Shown here piece after piece: positions 8,491 to 16,936 of a DNA stretch of 53,862 bases. The stretch comes from Clostridiales bacterium (GTDB lineage Bacteria > Bacillota > Clostridia > Christensenellales > Aristaeellaceae): positions 1 through 53,862 of the forward strand of contig JAAYIN010000065.1 of assembly GCA_012523405.1 (NCBI GenBank), in the 5' to 3' direction. A program made the translations under genes and the position numbers. Position 1 is the stretch's first letter; each line of letters opens with the position of its first letter. The notes under the pieces were generated by a model. The model was not told the origin of the DNA and searched no databases. It saw nothing but the letters and a program-made list of their open reading frames with translations.

Positions 8491-9357
8491 TTACACTTCC
8501 CAGTCGTCCAGCATGTCTTGCACCTTGAGCTTTGCTTGGTACACTGCGTTTTTGCGCTCGCCGCTTTGGATCAGTGTCTCCATACTTTCGCGCAGGCTAT
8601 AGCCCCTGATTAAGCCGTCAAAGAGCTGTGCTTCCAGCGAAAAGTCAGCTTTCTGCTCTTTAGGCGCGGGAATATCCTCCGCATCCCATTGGAACACCAC
8701 ACAGTATTCGCCTTTGTTGGCCTTTGGATTGTTCTCAAGGTTCGATAAGACCTCAGTCACCGTCCCGCGAACCGTATATTCGTACTTCTTTGTCAGGTCG
8801 CAGCTGGCGCTCACAAGCGTATTTGGCAGTACATCTTTAAGCACCGTGAGCAGCGTAATGATTCTATGGGGGGACTCATGCACGACGGCGATTTTGGAAT
8901 GCTGCGCCATGTCCAAAAGCTTCTCTTTGAGTTCGCTTTTTTGGCGAGGCAGGAAGCCATAGAATGTGAATTCGCTAATTTCCATGCCACTAACAGATAG
9001 CGCGGATGCCATTGCGGTTGGTCCGGGGATAGCGATTACTTCAATCCCTGCGCTAACTGCATGCGCAACAAGCAGGCTGCCAGGATCGCTGATGCATGGC
9101 GTGCCTGCATCGGTAGTCACCGCAACATCGATATCCTCCGCCAGCATGCGCTCCACGATTTGCGCGCCTTTGCTGCGCTCGTTATGCTCATGGCAGCTCG
9201 TGAGCGGTGTCTGAATATCAAACGCATTGAGCAGCTTAATGGTTACGCGCGTGTCCTCCGCAGCAATCAGCGCCACGTTTCTCAGCGTATCAATCGCGCG
9301 AGGAGTCATATCGCCAAGGTTGCCAATGGGCGTTGCTACAACGTATAAAGTGGGCAT
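8491..9357 (-). CDS. rsmI: 16S rRNA (cytidine-1402 2'-O)-methyltransferase RsmI
   Basis: SAM-dependent 2'-O-ribose methylation of C1402 in the 30S decoding centre. The 288-residue product begins with VVATPIGNLGDMT (about 6-18) and continues with AAEDTR, SCHEHNE, TTDAGTPCISDPG and PGPTA, the hallmarks of this tetrapyrrole-methylase-fold family. GGAGG is 7 bases before the ATG. It lies 17 bases behind rsmH in the same direction. The two enzymes modify the same nucleotide to give m4Cm1402, so this is a functionally matched pair. Confidence 0.96.
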   Translation of the reverse strand: MPTLYVVATPIGNLGDMTPRAIDTLRNVALIAAEDTRVTIKLLNAFDIQTPLTSCHEHNERSKGAQIVERMLAEDIDVAVTTDAGTPCISDPGSLLVAHAVSAGIEVIAIPGPTAMASALSVSGMEISEFTFYGFLPRQKSELKEKLLDMAQHSKIAVVHESPHRIITLLTVLKDVLPNTLVSASCDLTKKYEYTVRGTVTEVLSNLENNPKANKGEYCVVFQWDAEDIPAPKEQKADFSLEAQLFDGLIRGYSLRESMETLIQSGERKNAVYQAKLKVQDMLDDWEV

Positions 9358-9374
9358 TGTTTTCCTCCTTGCGC

Positions 9375-10319
9375 TTATGCTTTTTGGAATACGCGAAGCT
9401 TAGCGCTGCGTGCGCGTACATTGCTGGTGGTTTCATCGCTGGATGGCTTCACCGCGCCGCGCGCCAGTGCCTTGCCTTGCGTCACTTTACCGCAGGTACA
9501 GATCGGCGCTTTAGGCGGGCAAATACAGGGGGTTTGCAGGCGCTGGAATGTCTTTTTTACAATTCGATCCTCAAGCGAATGAAATGTGATCACAAGCAGC
9601 CGTCCATCCGGTGCAAGCAGGTCAACAAAGTCGCAAAGAGCCTTTTCAAGGGGTGCGAGCTCGTCATTGATCGCGATGCGAACCGCTTGGAACGTACGCC
9701 TTGCAGGATGCCCTTCATCCTTGCGGCGAACCGCTTTTGGAATCGCTGCATCCACAACCGCCACCAAATCAGCTGTCGTTAAGATGGGCTTTTGGCGCCT
9801 GTGCTCGTCCATGATCTGCGCAATTCTGGCCGCCCATTTTTCCTCGCCAAAGTCAGTTAGAATACGTCTGAACTCCTGCACGGATACATTCGCGATGTAC
9901 TCCGCTGCCGTCTCGCCTTGGGATTTATCCATGCGCATATCAAGCGGTGCATCCTCATGGTAGCTAAAGCCGCGCTCGCCCGTATCTAGCTGATGGCTGC
10001 TCACCCCAAGGTCAAGCAATGCACCGCTTAGCAGCGGCACGCCAGCCTCCTCAAGCAACTTCTTTGCATCATGGAAATTCCCATGAATGGCGTGAAAGTT
10101 CGGGTATTGCGCAAGCCTTGCGGATGCGGCAGCGATGGCTTCTAGGTCTCGGTCGATCCCATAGAGGGCAGCGTTGCCGCCAGACAGGCGCAAAATCCCC
10201 TCACTATGCCCGCCGCCGCCAAGCGTGCCATCCGCATAAATGCCATTCTCTTTGATTTGCATCCATTCCATCACCTCGTCAAAAAGAACAGGGAGATGGT
10301 GAAACGTTGTTGTTGTCAT
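9375..10319 (-). CDS. rsmH: 16S rRNA (cytosine-1402 N4)-methyltransferase RsmH
   Basis: SAM-dependent N4-methylation of C1402 in 16S rRNA. The 314-residue product has the HHLPVLFDEVM start, the SAM-binding DGTLGGGGHSE segment, LDLGVSSHQLD, the QAVRIAINDEL segment, and the LVITFHSLEDRIVK motif. The C-terminal CPPKAPICTCG and PSSDE segments complete the family. ATG follows GGAG at 6 bases. The gene is usually found as mraW in the division and cell-wall cluster after mraZ; here neither mraZ nor ftsL is near, and it is paired with rsmI instead. Confidence 0.96.
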   Translation of the reverse strand: MTTTTFHHLPVLFDEVMEWMQIKENGIYADGTLGGGGHSEGILRLSGGNAALYGIDRDLEAIAAASARLAQYPNFHAIHGNFHDAKKLLEEAGVPLLSGALLDLGVSSHQLDTGERGFSYHEDAPLDMRMDKSQGETAAEYIANVSVQEFRRILTDFGEEKWAARIAQIMDEHRRQKPILTTADLVAVVDAAIPKAVRRKDEGHPARRTFQAVRIAINDELAPLEKALCDFVDLLAPDGRLLVITFHSLEDRIVKKTFQRLQTPCICPPKAPICTCGKVTQGKALARGAVKPSSDETTSNVRARSAKLRVFQKA

Positions 10320-10415
10320 TTATTTCTCCAATACTTGTACGTTAAAAAGCTCTCGTTGATTTTGTTCCCAATGAGTACTTAGTGCGAGTTAACGCCCTAA
10401 AACCCAACCAAATAA

Positions 10416-10466
10416 TGGGTTCAGGGCTATGGAATGAGCGAACTCCCCTGATCGGGGTGCAGGGGC
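10416..10466 (-). repeat. dispersed intergenic repeat, copy B
   Basis: Read on the minus strand this matches the repeats at 8371 and 21684: CCCCTG...CAGGGGAGTTCGCTCA, then CCCTGAACCCA. It lies between valS and rsmH, where 10320-10492 holds no gene. The CCCCTG/CAGGGG arms form a 6-bp hairpin without a T-run. Confidence 0.6.
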
Positions 10467-10492
10467 TGAAAGCCCTTGCCGACCACCAAAAA

Positions 10493-13138
10493 TTACAGAT
10501 TCTCCTTCAGCTCAGCGATTCTCGCTTGAAGGGACGTGAGCATGGTTTCATTGGTCTTGAGCTTCTCGCGCTCCTGCTCGATGAGTGCAGCGGGTGCTTT
10601 GCCGATAAAACCTTGGTTGCTTAGCTTGCCATTGGCTCTTGCGATTTCGTTTTGGAGGTTCTTATCCTCTTTTTCCAGACGAGCCACTTCCTTGGCAAAA
10701 TCGACCAGATCACCAAGCGGAATGCGGATTTCGCCAGCCGCGCAAACAGCGCTCACGACCTTCTCGCCAGCAAGCGCATCCTTGCCGCCAACAGCAGCAT
10801 CACTTGCGCCTGCAAGGCGCTGGAGGTACGGCTCTGCAAGCGCAAAGGTTTCCTCCCAGCCAGCTTCCGGAATCAATGTGATATGGGTGCGCTTGTTGGC
10901 TTGCACGTTCATTTCCGCACGAAGATTTCGGATGGTACGGATCACTTCCATGAGGCCTTCCATCTGGCTCTCTTCCTTGGCAAAGTCGTACTCTGCCTTC
11001 ACTTCAGGCCATGCAGCTAAAATTAGCATGCCTTCATGCTCGGGCAAGTAGCCAAATACCTCTTCCGTGAGGAAGGGCATGAAGGGATGGAGAAGCTTAA
11101 GCAAGTCTTCAAGCACAAAGTAGAGCACGCCCCGTACATTCTGCTTCTGCTCTTCGTCCTCGCCCATCAGGCGACCCTTAGCGAGCTCGATGTACCAGTC
11201 GCAGAATTCATTCCATGCAAAATCATAGATTTTCTGGGCAGCCATGCCGAAGTCGCCGCTGTCCATATGAGTATCGACTTCTGTGATCGCCTTGTTGAGG
11301 CGGCTCAGAATCCACTGGTCGGGCAAAAGAAGCTTTGCAGGATCAATGGTTTCACGGGTCTGGGTATTCATGAGCACAAAGCGGGATGCATTCCACACCT
11401 TGTTGGCAAAGTTGCGTGCGCTTTCCACCTTTTCAATGGAGAAGCGGGTGTCATTGCCTGGGCTCACGCCCATTGCCAGTGAGAAGCGAAGGGCATCTGC
11501 GCCGTATTGATCAATCACTTCAAGGGGATCAACGCCGTTGCCAAGGCTCTTTGACATCTTGCGTCCTTTGTCATCGCGCACAAGGCCGTGAATGAGCACG
11601 GTATCAAAGGGTGTTTCGCCCATCTGCTCAATACCGCTGAAAATCATACGTGCAACCCAGAAAAAGATGATATCATAGCCGGTTACAAGCATGCTTGTAG
11701 GATAAAAGTACTTCACATCCTCTGTCTGCTCAGGCCAGCCTAGTGTGCTAAAGGGCCATAGACCTGACGAGAACCATGTGTCCAGCACATCCTCGTCTTG
11801 ATGTAAATGATCCTTGCCGCATTTGGGGCAAGTGGTAGGCGCTTCTTTTTGCACGATGATTTCGTTGCAATCGTCGCAATACCACGCGGGGATGCGGTGT
11901 CCCCACCAGAGCTGACGGCTGATACACCAGTCACGGATATTTTCCATCCAGTTGTAATAGGTCTTTGAGAAACGCTCGGGAACGAACTTCGTTTTGCCAG
12001 AGCGAACCGCCTCAATTGCGGGCTTTGCCAAAGGCTCCATATGCACAAACCACTGTGTGCTTGTCACAGGATCAACCGTCTGGTGACAGCGATAGCATGT
12101 GCCAACGTTGTGGGTGTAGTCCTCGATTTTGACCAAGTAGCCTTCCGCTTGGAGCTGCTCGACCACTGCCTTGCGGCATTCCAGTGTTGTCATGCCCTCA
12201 AAGCGTCCTGCATTTGCATTCATCGTGCCATCATCGTTTGTGACACGGATGCTGTCAAGGTTGTGGCGCTTACCCACTTCAAAGTCGTTGGGGTCATGTG
12301 CAGGGGTCATCTTTACAGCGCCCGTACCGAATTTCATGTCTACATAATCATCGGCAACCACAGGAATTTCCTTGTTCAGGATGGGCAAAATTACATTCTT
12401 GCCAACAAGGGCGGTATATCGTGCATCCTCTGGGTTTACCGCAACGCCTGTATCGCCAAGCATGGTTTCAGGACGTGTGGTTGCAACCACTACGCCCTCG
12501 CTGCCATCAGCTGCGGGGTAGCGGATATGCCAAAGATGGCTCGCTTGCTCTTCGTACTCTACCTCTGCGTCAGACAGCGCAGTCTTGCACACGGGGCACC
12601 AGTTGATGATGCGGTCGCCGCGGTAGATCAGCCCCTTGTTATACAGGTTGACAAATACCTCACGCACAGCGGCGTTACAGCCTTCGTCCATTGTGAAGCG
12701 CTCGCGGCTCCAGTCGCAGCTTGCGCCAAGGCGTCTTTGTTGGCGATTGATCCGTCCGCCGTATTCCGCTTTCCACTCCCAAGCACGCTTGAGGAAGCCT
12801 TCACGCCCGATATCTTCCTTTGTGATCCCTTCCTTATGCATCTGCTCAACGATTTTCACTTCCGTTGCGATGGATGCGTGGTCAGTGCCTGGAAGCCACA
12901 GCGTGGGATCACCCTTCATGCGGTGATAACGAGTAGGCGCGTCTTGAAGCAGACAGTCCATCGCATGCCCCATATGCAGCTGACCTGTGATATTGGGAGG
13001 CGGCATCACGATCGTAAAGGGCTTCTTGCCCTCAACCCGATGTGCCTTGAATGCATCGTTATCCTCCCACATCTGATAGAGTTTGCCCTCTATGTCCTGC
13101 GGGCTATATACCTTATCCATTTCAAATTCAGTGGACAT
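10493..13138 (-). CDS. valS: valyl-tRNA synthetase
   Basis: Class I synthetase charging tRNA-Val. The product has 881 residues from the ATG at 13138, chosen because GGAGG lies 8 bases upstream; an in-frame ATG at 13165 lacks such a site. The HIGH-type motif HMGH is at about 55-58, and the KMSKS loop appears as GRKMSKSLGNG. The long CP1 editing domain and the WCISRQLWWGHRIP segment are present. The C-terminal 70 residues form the charged coiled-coil arm typical of ValRS (VARLEKEDKNLQNEI, then the EKLKTNE region). Transcription is under the valine T-box upstream, through the small membrane-protein gene. Confidence 0.97.
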   Translation of the reverse strand: MSTEFEMDKVYSPQDIEGKLYQMWEDNDAFKAHRVEGKKPFTIVMPPPNITGQLHMGHAMDCLLQDAPTRYHRMKGDPTLWLPGTDHASIATEVKIVEQMHKEGITKEDIGREGFLKRAWEWKAEYGGRINRQQRRLGASCDWSRERFTMDEGCNAAVREVFVNLYNKGLIYRGDRIINWCPVCKTALSDAEVEYEEQASHLWHIRYPAADGSEGVVVATTRPETMLGDTGVAVNPEDARYTALVGKNVILPILNKEIPVVADDYVDMKFGTGAVKMTPAHDPNDFEVGKRHNLDSIRVTNDDGTMNANAGRFEGMTTLECRKAVVEQLQAEGYLVKIEDYTHNVGTCYRCHQTVDPVTSTQWFVHMEPLAKPAIEAVRSGKTKFVPERFSKTYYNWMENIRDWCISRQLWWGHRIPAWYCDDCNEIIVQKEAPTTCPKCGKDHLHQDEDVLDTWFSSGLWPFSTLGWPEQTEDVKYFYPTSMLVTGYDIIFFWVARMIFSGIEQMGETPFDTVLIHGLVRDDKGRKMSKSLGNGVDPLEVIDQYGADALRFSLAMGVSPGNDTRFSIEKVESARNFANKVWNASRFVLMNTQTRETIDPAKLLLPDQWILSRLNKAITEVDTHMDSGDFGMAAQKIYDFAWNEFCDWYIELAKGRLMGEDEEQKQNVRGVLYFVLEDLLKLLHPFMPFLTEEVFGYLPEHEGMLILAAWPEVKAEYDFAKEESQMEGLMEVIRTIRNLRAEMNVQANKRTHITLIPEAGWEETFALAEPYLQRLAGASDAAVGGKDALAGEKVVSAVCAAGEIRIPLGDLVDFAKEVARLEKEDKNLQNEIARANGKLSNQGFIGKAPAALIEQEREKLKTNETMLTSLQARIAELKENL

Positions 13139-13189
13139 GTTGCTTTCCTCCGTTATTTCAATCATTTGATTATTATCATCTATACGCCA

Positions 13190-13399
13190 TTATAAGCCCG
13201 GAATAAAGTCGAGCAATATCGCTGTACCAACCAGCGCGATGATCAGTCCAATCACTCGCATCGGCATGATTGCCCGCTCTCCCTTTTCCTTAAAAACCAA
13301 ACGGCAGAGCTTGACTGCCTGAACGCACATCATTCCGCCCAGCACCAGCAATGTAATCCCGGGGACACTGAGCCGAGACCAAATCAATTCCCAGTTCAT
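13190..13399 (-). CDS. small two-span membrane protein in the valS operon
   Basis: A 69-residue protein with two hydrophobic helices (about 13-32 and 47-66) separated by a basic loop (RLVFKEKGER). I start it at the ATG at 13399, preceded by AGGTG at 5 bases; a longer reading would run back into the T-box terminator. It sits between the T-box and valS, with 51 bases before valS. No family is recognised. Its place means it should be induced with valS on valine starvation, but nothing in the sequence ties it to tRNA charging. Confidence 0.7.
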   Translation of the reverse strand: MNWELIWSRLSVPGITLLVLGGMMCVQAVKLCRLVFKEKGERAIMPMRVIGLIIALVGTAILLDFIPGL

Positions 13400-13445
13400 A
13401 TTAGCACCTGCCTTTCGTATCGGAAGCCCAAAGCTCCTAAGGGTA

Positions 13446-13680
13446 AATAAAAAGCCGCTCACGTCCAAAAAGGACGGAGCAGCTCCGTGGTACCACCTTT
13501 ATTCATAGTGCAATTGCACTACCTCAAAACGCTTTAACGCTCGCTATGCGGCGAAGCTATGGCCCTGCCATTCACCCCGCGCCCTCCTCGGCGACCTTCC
13601 GCAACTTATCCATCCAAACGACCTCTCAGCCAATGAGTCGTTCTCTCTTGGGCGGCAAAAATGCGTACTCCTCCGATTCT
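13446..13680 (-). promoter_or_regulatory. T-box leader (valine) of the valS operon
   Basis: The T-box sequence AAAGGTGGTACCACGG is at 13500-13485 on the minus strand. Its terminator follows: AGCTGCTC-CGTCC (13484-13472) pairs with GGACGTGAGCGGCT (13466-13453), then TTTTTATTT. In stem I the distal helix AACGAC/GTCGTT carries the expected purine-rich bulge, and GGAGTACG gives the AGTA element. A GTC triplet (Val) at 13595-13593 follows GAAG, as expected for a specifier, but I placed it by eye. The downstream valS gene supports valine specificity. Confidence 0.9.
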
Positions 13681-13697
13681 CCGGGCAAATAACGTAA

Positions 13698-13720
13698 GGC
13701 TGCTTGCATCACAAGCAGCC
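13698..13720 (-). terminator. hairpin after rpmF
   Basis: GGCTGCTTG and CAAGCAGCC pair perfectly (9 bp, 5-base loop) 20 bases past the rpmF stop. The minus-strand tail TTACGTTATTT is a poor U-run, so termination is likely but may be leaky. Confidence 0.6.
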
Positions 13721-13739
13721 ACACGAATGAGAGGAGAAC

Positions 13740-13934
13740 TTAGGCGTTCTCCTTCTTTTCAGTCATATCGATGACCTGTACACCATTGTAATAACCGCAA
13801 TGTTTGCACACACGGTGGGATAGCTTCTTTTCGTGGCACTGTGGGCACTCTACGATGCCTGGCAGGCTGAGCTTCCAATGAGCACGACGGCTACGGCCGC
13901 GAGCCTTGGATATTTTTCCCTTTGGTAAAGCCAT
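13740..13934 (-). CDS. rpmF: 50S ribosomal protein L32
   Basis: A 64-residue ribosomal protein beginning [20 protein letters not shown], the L32 signature. It has a zinc-ribbon pair CPQC and CKHC, so this is the zinc-binding (C+) form. The gene follows yceD with only two bases between, an arrangement conserved in many bacteria. A ribosome site (GGAGGTG) precedes the ATG. Confidence 0.97.
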   Translation of the reverse strand: MALPKGKISKARGRSRRAHWKLSLPGIVECPQCHEKKLSHRVCKHCGYYNGVQVIDMTEKKENA

Positions 13935-13936
13935 GG

Positions 13937-14446
13937 TTACACCTCCTCATCCTTCTTAAGCAAGCTCTGCAATGCTTCAAAAGGACGCTGTGTCGGCGAT
14001 CCATCTACGCACGAGCTCATAGTATCTTCGTTCATTTGCAAATGATACTTTGTAATGCTTTTGCATTCCCCTTCGCACTCAAAGCGCATAGGGAGATTTA
14101 GCATGACAAGTGTCAATGCCATATGGTCAAGAGGCACAGATTTGCCTGTGTAGCAGAAGATTTCCGCTTCTGTTTCATCGACATTCTGCTCGAAGTTCTC
14201 AGCGAAGTTCACTTCAACAGTTGCATCTGCCTGTTCAAGACACACCGCGCATGCGCCATGTGCTACAGTTCGAAGAATCCCTTTTAGATGAATTTCATCA
14301 TCCAACACCAAAAACGTACCGCTGATCGAAACCGTATCAAATGATACCATTTCGCCGTTGACGTCTTGTGGCTCAAGGGTTACATCGGCCTCAAAGGGAA
14401 ACTGCGTCGCAGGCGTTAGAAATCCTTTCGAAACATCAAGCTTCAT
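13937..14446 (-). CDS. yceD: YceD/DUF177 family protein (23S rRNA accumulation)
   Basis: A 169-residue DUF177 protein. Family members are linked to 23S rRNA accumulation and are encoded next to rpmF. The middle carries CAVCLEQ and the C-terminal part CEGEC, which together give a likely metal-binding Cys set. The C-terminal region [13 protein letters not shown] fits the conserved end of the family. AAGGAGG precedes the ATG, and a consensus promoter lies 30 bases further upstream. The molecular function is not settled in the family. Confidence 0.9.
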   Translation of the reverse strand: MKLDVSKGFLTPATQFPFEADVTLEPQDVNGEMVSFDTVSISGTFLVLDDEIHLKGILRTVAHGACAVCLEQADATVEVNFAENFEQNVDETEAEIFCYTGKSVPLDHMALTLVMLNLPMRFECEGECKSITKYHLQMNEDTMSSCVDGSPTQRPFEALQSLLKKDEEV

Positions 14447-14476
14447 GGTTTCCTCCTTGTTGCGTGACCAATTTGT

Positions 14477-14505
14477 ATTATACGATCACGTCGGTGATTT
14501 GTCAA
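14477..14505 (-). promoter_or_regulatory. yceD-rpmF promoter with palindromic spacer
   Basis: A fully consensus sigma-A promoter on the minus strand: TTGACA at 14505-14500, a 17-base spacer, and TATAAT at 14482-14477. The spacer contains the palindrome ATCAC-CGAC-GTGAT (14498-14485), a possible operator. A small hairpin CAAGGAA-AAA-TTCCTTG overlaps the -35 box. Confidence 0.85.
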
Positions 14506-14524
14506 GGAATTTTTCCTTGTGATT

Positions 14525-15733
14525 TTATTCGCATTCCTTGCCAGTAATGATTGCCAAGGTGTCGCGAGCAATAACGATTTCCTCGTCTGTGGGAATAATG
14601 ACAACCTTCACCTTGCTATCATCGGTGGAGATGATGGCTTCTTTGCGGTTGAACTTTAGGTTCTTCTCTTGGTCAAGCTTTGCGCCAAGATACTCGAAGC
14701 CTTCCATGATGCGGGGGCGAAGGGTCTCGTTGTTCTCGCCAATGCCTGCGGTAAAGACGATTACGTCCACGCCGCCCATGACAGCTGCATAAGAACCGAT
14801 ATACTTGCGGATACCAGCTACAAGGATGTCGCGGGTAACAATCGCGCGCTCGTTGCCGCTATCTGCTGCTTCGTCGATATCGCGCATGTCGCTGCTGATG
14901 CCGCTCAGACCCATCAGACCGCTCTTTTTGTTGAGCATGTCAAGAACCTGATCCACGGTCATGTTGTCATTGTTTGCAATGAACTGCACAACAGCGGGGT
15001 CAAGGTTACCGGAGCGTGTGCCCATGATAACGCCTTCCAGAGGCGTTAGACCCATGCTGGTATCAACGCATTTGCCGCCATCAACAGCTGCCATGCTGGA
15101 ACCATTGCCAAGGTGGCAGGTGATCACTTTAGTCTTTGAACGGTCAAGTCCAAGGAATTCACAAGCGCGCTTGCTGACATAGCGATGGCTGGTGCCGTGG
15201 AAGCCATAGCGGCGAAGCTTGAGGCGATCATAGTATTCCATGGGAACGCCGTATAGATACGCCTTTGGAGGCATGGTCTGGTGGAAAGCGGTGTCAAACA
15301 CTGCAACGTTGGGAGTACTTGGCATGACTTTTTCGCAGGCTTCAATGCCCATCAGGTTAGCGGGATTATGAAGGGGGCCAAGCGGAATGTTCGCGCGAAT
15401 GGCATCCTTTACTTCTTCGTTGATGAGAACGCTGGCGGTAAAAGCCTCGCCGCCATGGAGTACACGGTGACCAACAGCGTTGATATCGTCCATGTTCTTC
15501 AGTGCGCCCTTGTCGCCGTCCAGCAATGCTTCGAGCATCAGCTCAATGCCCTCTGTGTGGGACTTCATGAACTGCTCTTTCACATAGGTCTTGTCGCCTA
15601 CGCGCTGGGTGATCTTGCCACCCTCAATGCCGATGCGCTCGCACAAGCCTTTTGCAAGCAATTGTTCTCCGTCCATGTTGATCAACTGGTACTTGAGTGA
15701 GGATGACCCTGCGTTTAGAATCAGAATATTCAT
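14525..15733 (-). CDS. ackA: acetate kinase
   Basis: Converts acetyl phosphate and ADP to acetate and ATP, the energy-yielding end of acetate fermentation. The 402-residue product begins MNILILNAGSSSLKYQL, the nucleotide-binding family signature. It also contains AFHQTMP, RYGFHGTSHRYV (with catalytic-site His), HLGNGSS, TRSGNLDP and FTAGIGENN. AAGGAG lies 8 bases before the ATG. It is 32 bases behind pta, in one operon. Confidence 0.98.
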   Translation of the reverse strand: MNILILNAGSSSLKYQLINMDGEQLLAKGLCERIGIEGGKITQRVGDKTYVKEQFMKSHTEGIELMLEALLDGDKGALKNMDDINAVGHRVLHGGEAFTASVLINEEVKDAIRANIPLGPLHNPANLMGIEACEKVMPSTPNVAVFDTAFHQTMPPKAYLYGVPMEYYDRLKLRRYGFHGTSHRYVSKRACEFLGLDRSKTKVITCHLGNGSSMAAVDGGKCVDTSMGLTPLEGVIMGTRSGNLDPAVVQFIANNDNMTVDQVLDMLNKKSGLMGLSGISSDMRDIDEAADSGNERAIVTRDILVAGIRKYIGSYAAVMGGVDVIVFTAGIGENNETLRPRIMEGFEYLGAKLDQEKNLKFNRKEAIISTDDSKVKVVIIPTDEEIVIARDTLAIITGKECE

Positions 15734-15765
15734 TCGTCGCTCTCCTTATTATTCCTTGTTAATGA

Positions 15766-16761
15766 TCACTGTGCCTTTACGGCAGTAATTGCTACAACAC
15801 TTACAACATCGTCAACAGAGCAGCCGCGGCTCAAATCGCTGACGGGCTTTGCAAGTCCCTGAATGATCGGACCAACCGCCTCTGCACCAGCCAAACGCTG
15901 CACCAGCTTATAGCCGATGTTGCCGGACTGGAGATCGGGGAAGACCAATACGTTTGCCTGACCAGCAACGGTGCTGCCAGGGCTCTTAAGCTGACCAACG
16001 CTTGCTACAAGCGCTGCATCTGCCTGAAGTTCTCCGTCCAGCTTGAGATCAGGAGCGGACTCGTGCGCGATCTTGGTGGCTTCCTGTACCTTGGTGACAA
16101 AGTCATGTTTTGCGCTTCCCTTGGTGGAGAAGGACAGCATGGCAACGCGGGGGTCCATGTCCACAAGCTGCTTGCCTGTTGCTGCGCTCGCGATAGCAAT
16201 GGCTGCAAGCTCTTCTGCACTTGGGTTAGGAATAACAGCGCAGTCGCCAAAGATCATCACGCCGTCATCGCCCCATTGCTTGTCCTCAAGCTCCATGATG
16301 AAGCAGCTGCTGACCACTTTGATGCCAGGTGCGGTTTTGATAATCTGCAAAGCGGGGCGAAGTACATCGCCGGTGGAGTTGATCGCGCCAGCAACCATAC
16401 CATCTGCATCGCCGTTTTTGAGCATAAGAGCACCATAATAAAGTGTGTTCTTAGTTGCAAGCTCAGTTGCCTGCTCGGTTGTCATGCCCTTTGCCTTGCG
16501 CAGTTCAAACAGCAATGCAGCATAATCTGCACTCTTGTCAGAATGAGCAGGGTCTACTATTAAAACGCCTTTTAGATCGGTAGAAGTCTCGGCTGCTACC
16601 TTTGCGATCTCCTCGGAATTACCCAGAAGTGTAACGTTTGCAATGCCTTGCGCCACGATCTGCGCTGCTGCCTGCACCGTACGGGGTTCTGATCCCTCGG
16701 GTAAGACGATATGCTTGATGTTTAGTTTAGCCTTGGCTTTGATTTTTTCAATTGCTGACAT
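15766..16761 (-). CDS. pta: phosphate acetyltransferase
   Basis: Interconverts acetyl-CoA and acetyl phosphate, feeding acetate kinase. The product has 331 residues from the third of three clustered ATGs (16761). GGAGG is 8 bases before it but only 2 bases before the ATG at 16767. The short single-domain form is typical of Firmicutes. Motifs include IVLPEGSEPRT, GDADGMVAGA, and the C-terminal DLSRGCSVDDVV. A promoter with TTGAAA and TATATT lies just upstream. Confidence 0.96.
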   Translation of the reverse strand: MSAIEKIKAKAKLNIKHIVLPEGSEPRTVQAAAQIVAQGIANVTLLGNSEEIAKVAAETSTDLKGVLIVDPAHSDKSADYAALLFELRKAKGMTTEQATELATKNTLYYGALMLKNGDADGMVAGAINSTGDVLRPALQIIKTAPGIKVVSSCFIMELEDKQWGDDGVMIFGDCAVIPNPSAEELAAIAIASAATGKQLVDMDPRVAMLSFSTKGSAKHDFVTKVQEATKIAHESAPDLKLDGELQADAALVASVGQLKSPGSTVAGQANVLVFPDLQSGNIGYKLVQRLAGAEAVGPIIQGLAKPVSDLSRGCSVDDVVSVVAITAVKAQ

Positions 16762-16786
16762 AGTCATTTCCTCCCTCATGTGCTAC

Positions 16787-16814
16787 AATATACAACGTGT
16801 ATATCTGCTTTCAA
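16787..16814 (-). promoter_or_regulatory. pta-ackA promoter
   Basis: TTGAAA at 16814-16809, a 16-base spacer and TATATT at 16792-16787 on the minus strand, about 25 bases before the pta start codon. The region up to 16864 also serves the divergent tmcAL side, for which no clear promoter is seen. Confidence 0.65.
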
Positions 16815-16864
16815 CCTTAATAGTATACACTCTTTTTACCTTAAATGGAAGGGGTGAACCCAAA

Positions 16865-16936
16865 ATGGTCAATCGAAAAAAGCGCATACAACATAATGAT
16901 GTAAGAGCTATCACGATCATTTTGGCTAAGCGATGA
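16865..16936 (+). CDS. 23-residue upstream ORF coupled to tmcAL
   Basis: A basic mini-ORF beginning MVNRKKRIQH and ending ILAKR, with AAGGGG about 10 bases before its ATG. Its TGA overlaps the tmcAL ATG as ATGA. tmcAL itself has no convincing ribosome site, so translation of this ORF may deliver ribosomes to tmcAL. Alternatively it is a chance ORF. Only the sequence layout supports it. Confidence 0.45.
   Translation: MVNRKKRIQHNDVRAITIILAKR

Noticed and set aside
12041-13195. 384-codon open frame antisense to valS
   Set aside because: The opposite strand encodes a complete ValRS with all motifs; this frame is a shadow.
16643-16936. 97-codon plus-strand frame upstream of tmcAL
   Set aside because: Most of it is antisense to pta; only the last 24 codons have a start site and a plausible role, which is annotated separately.
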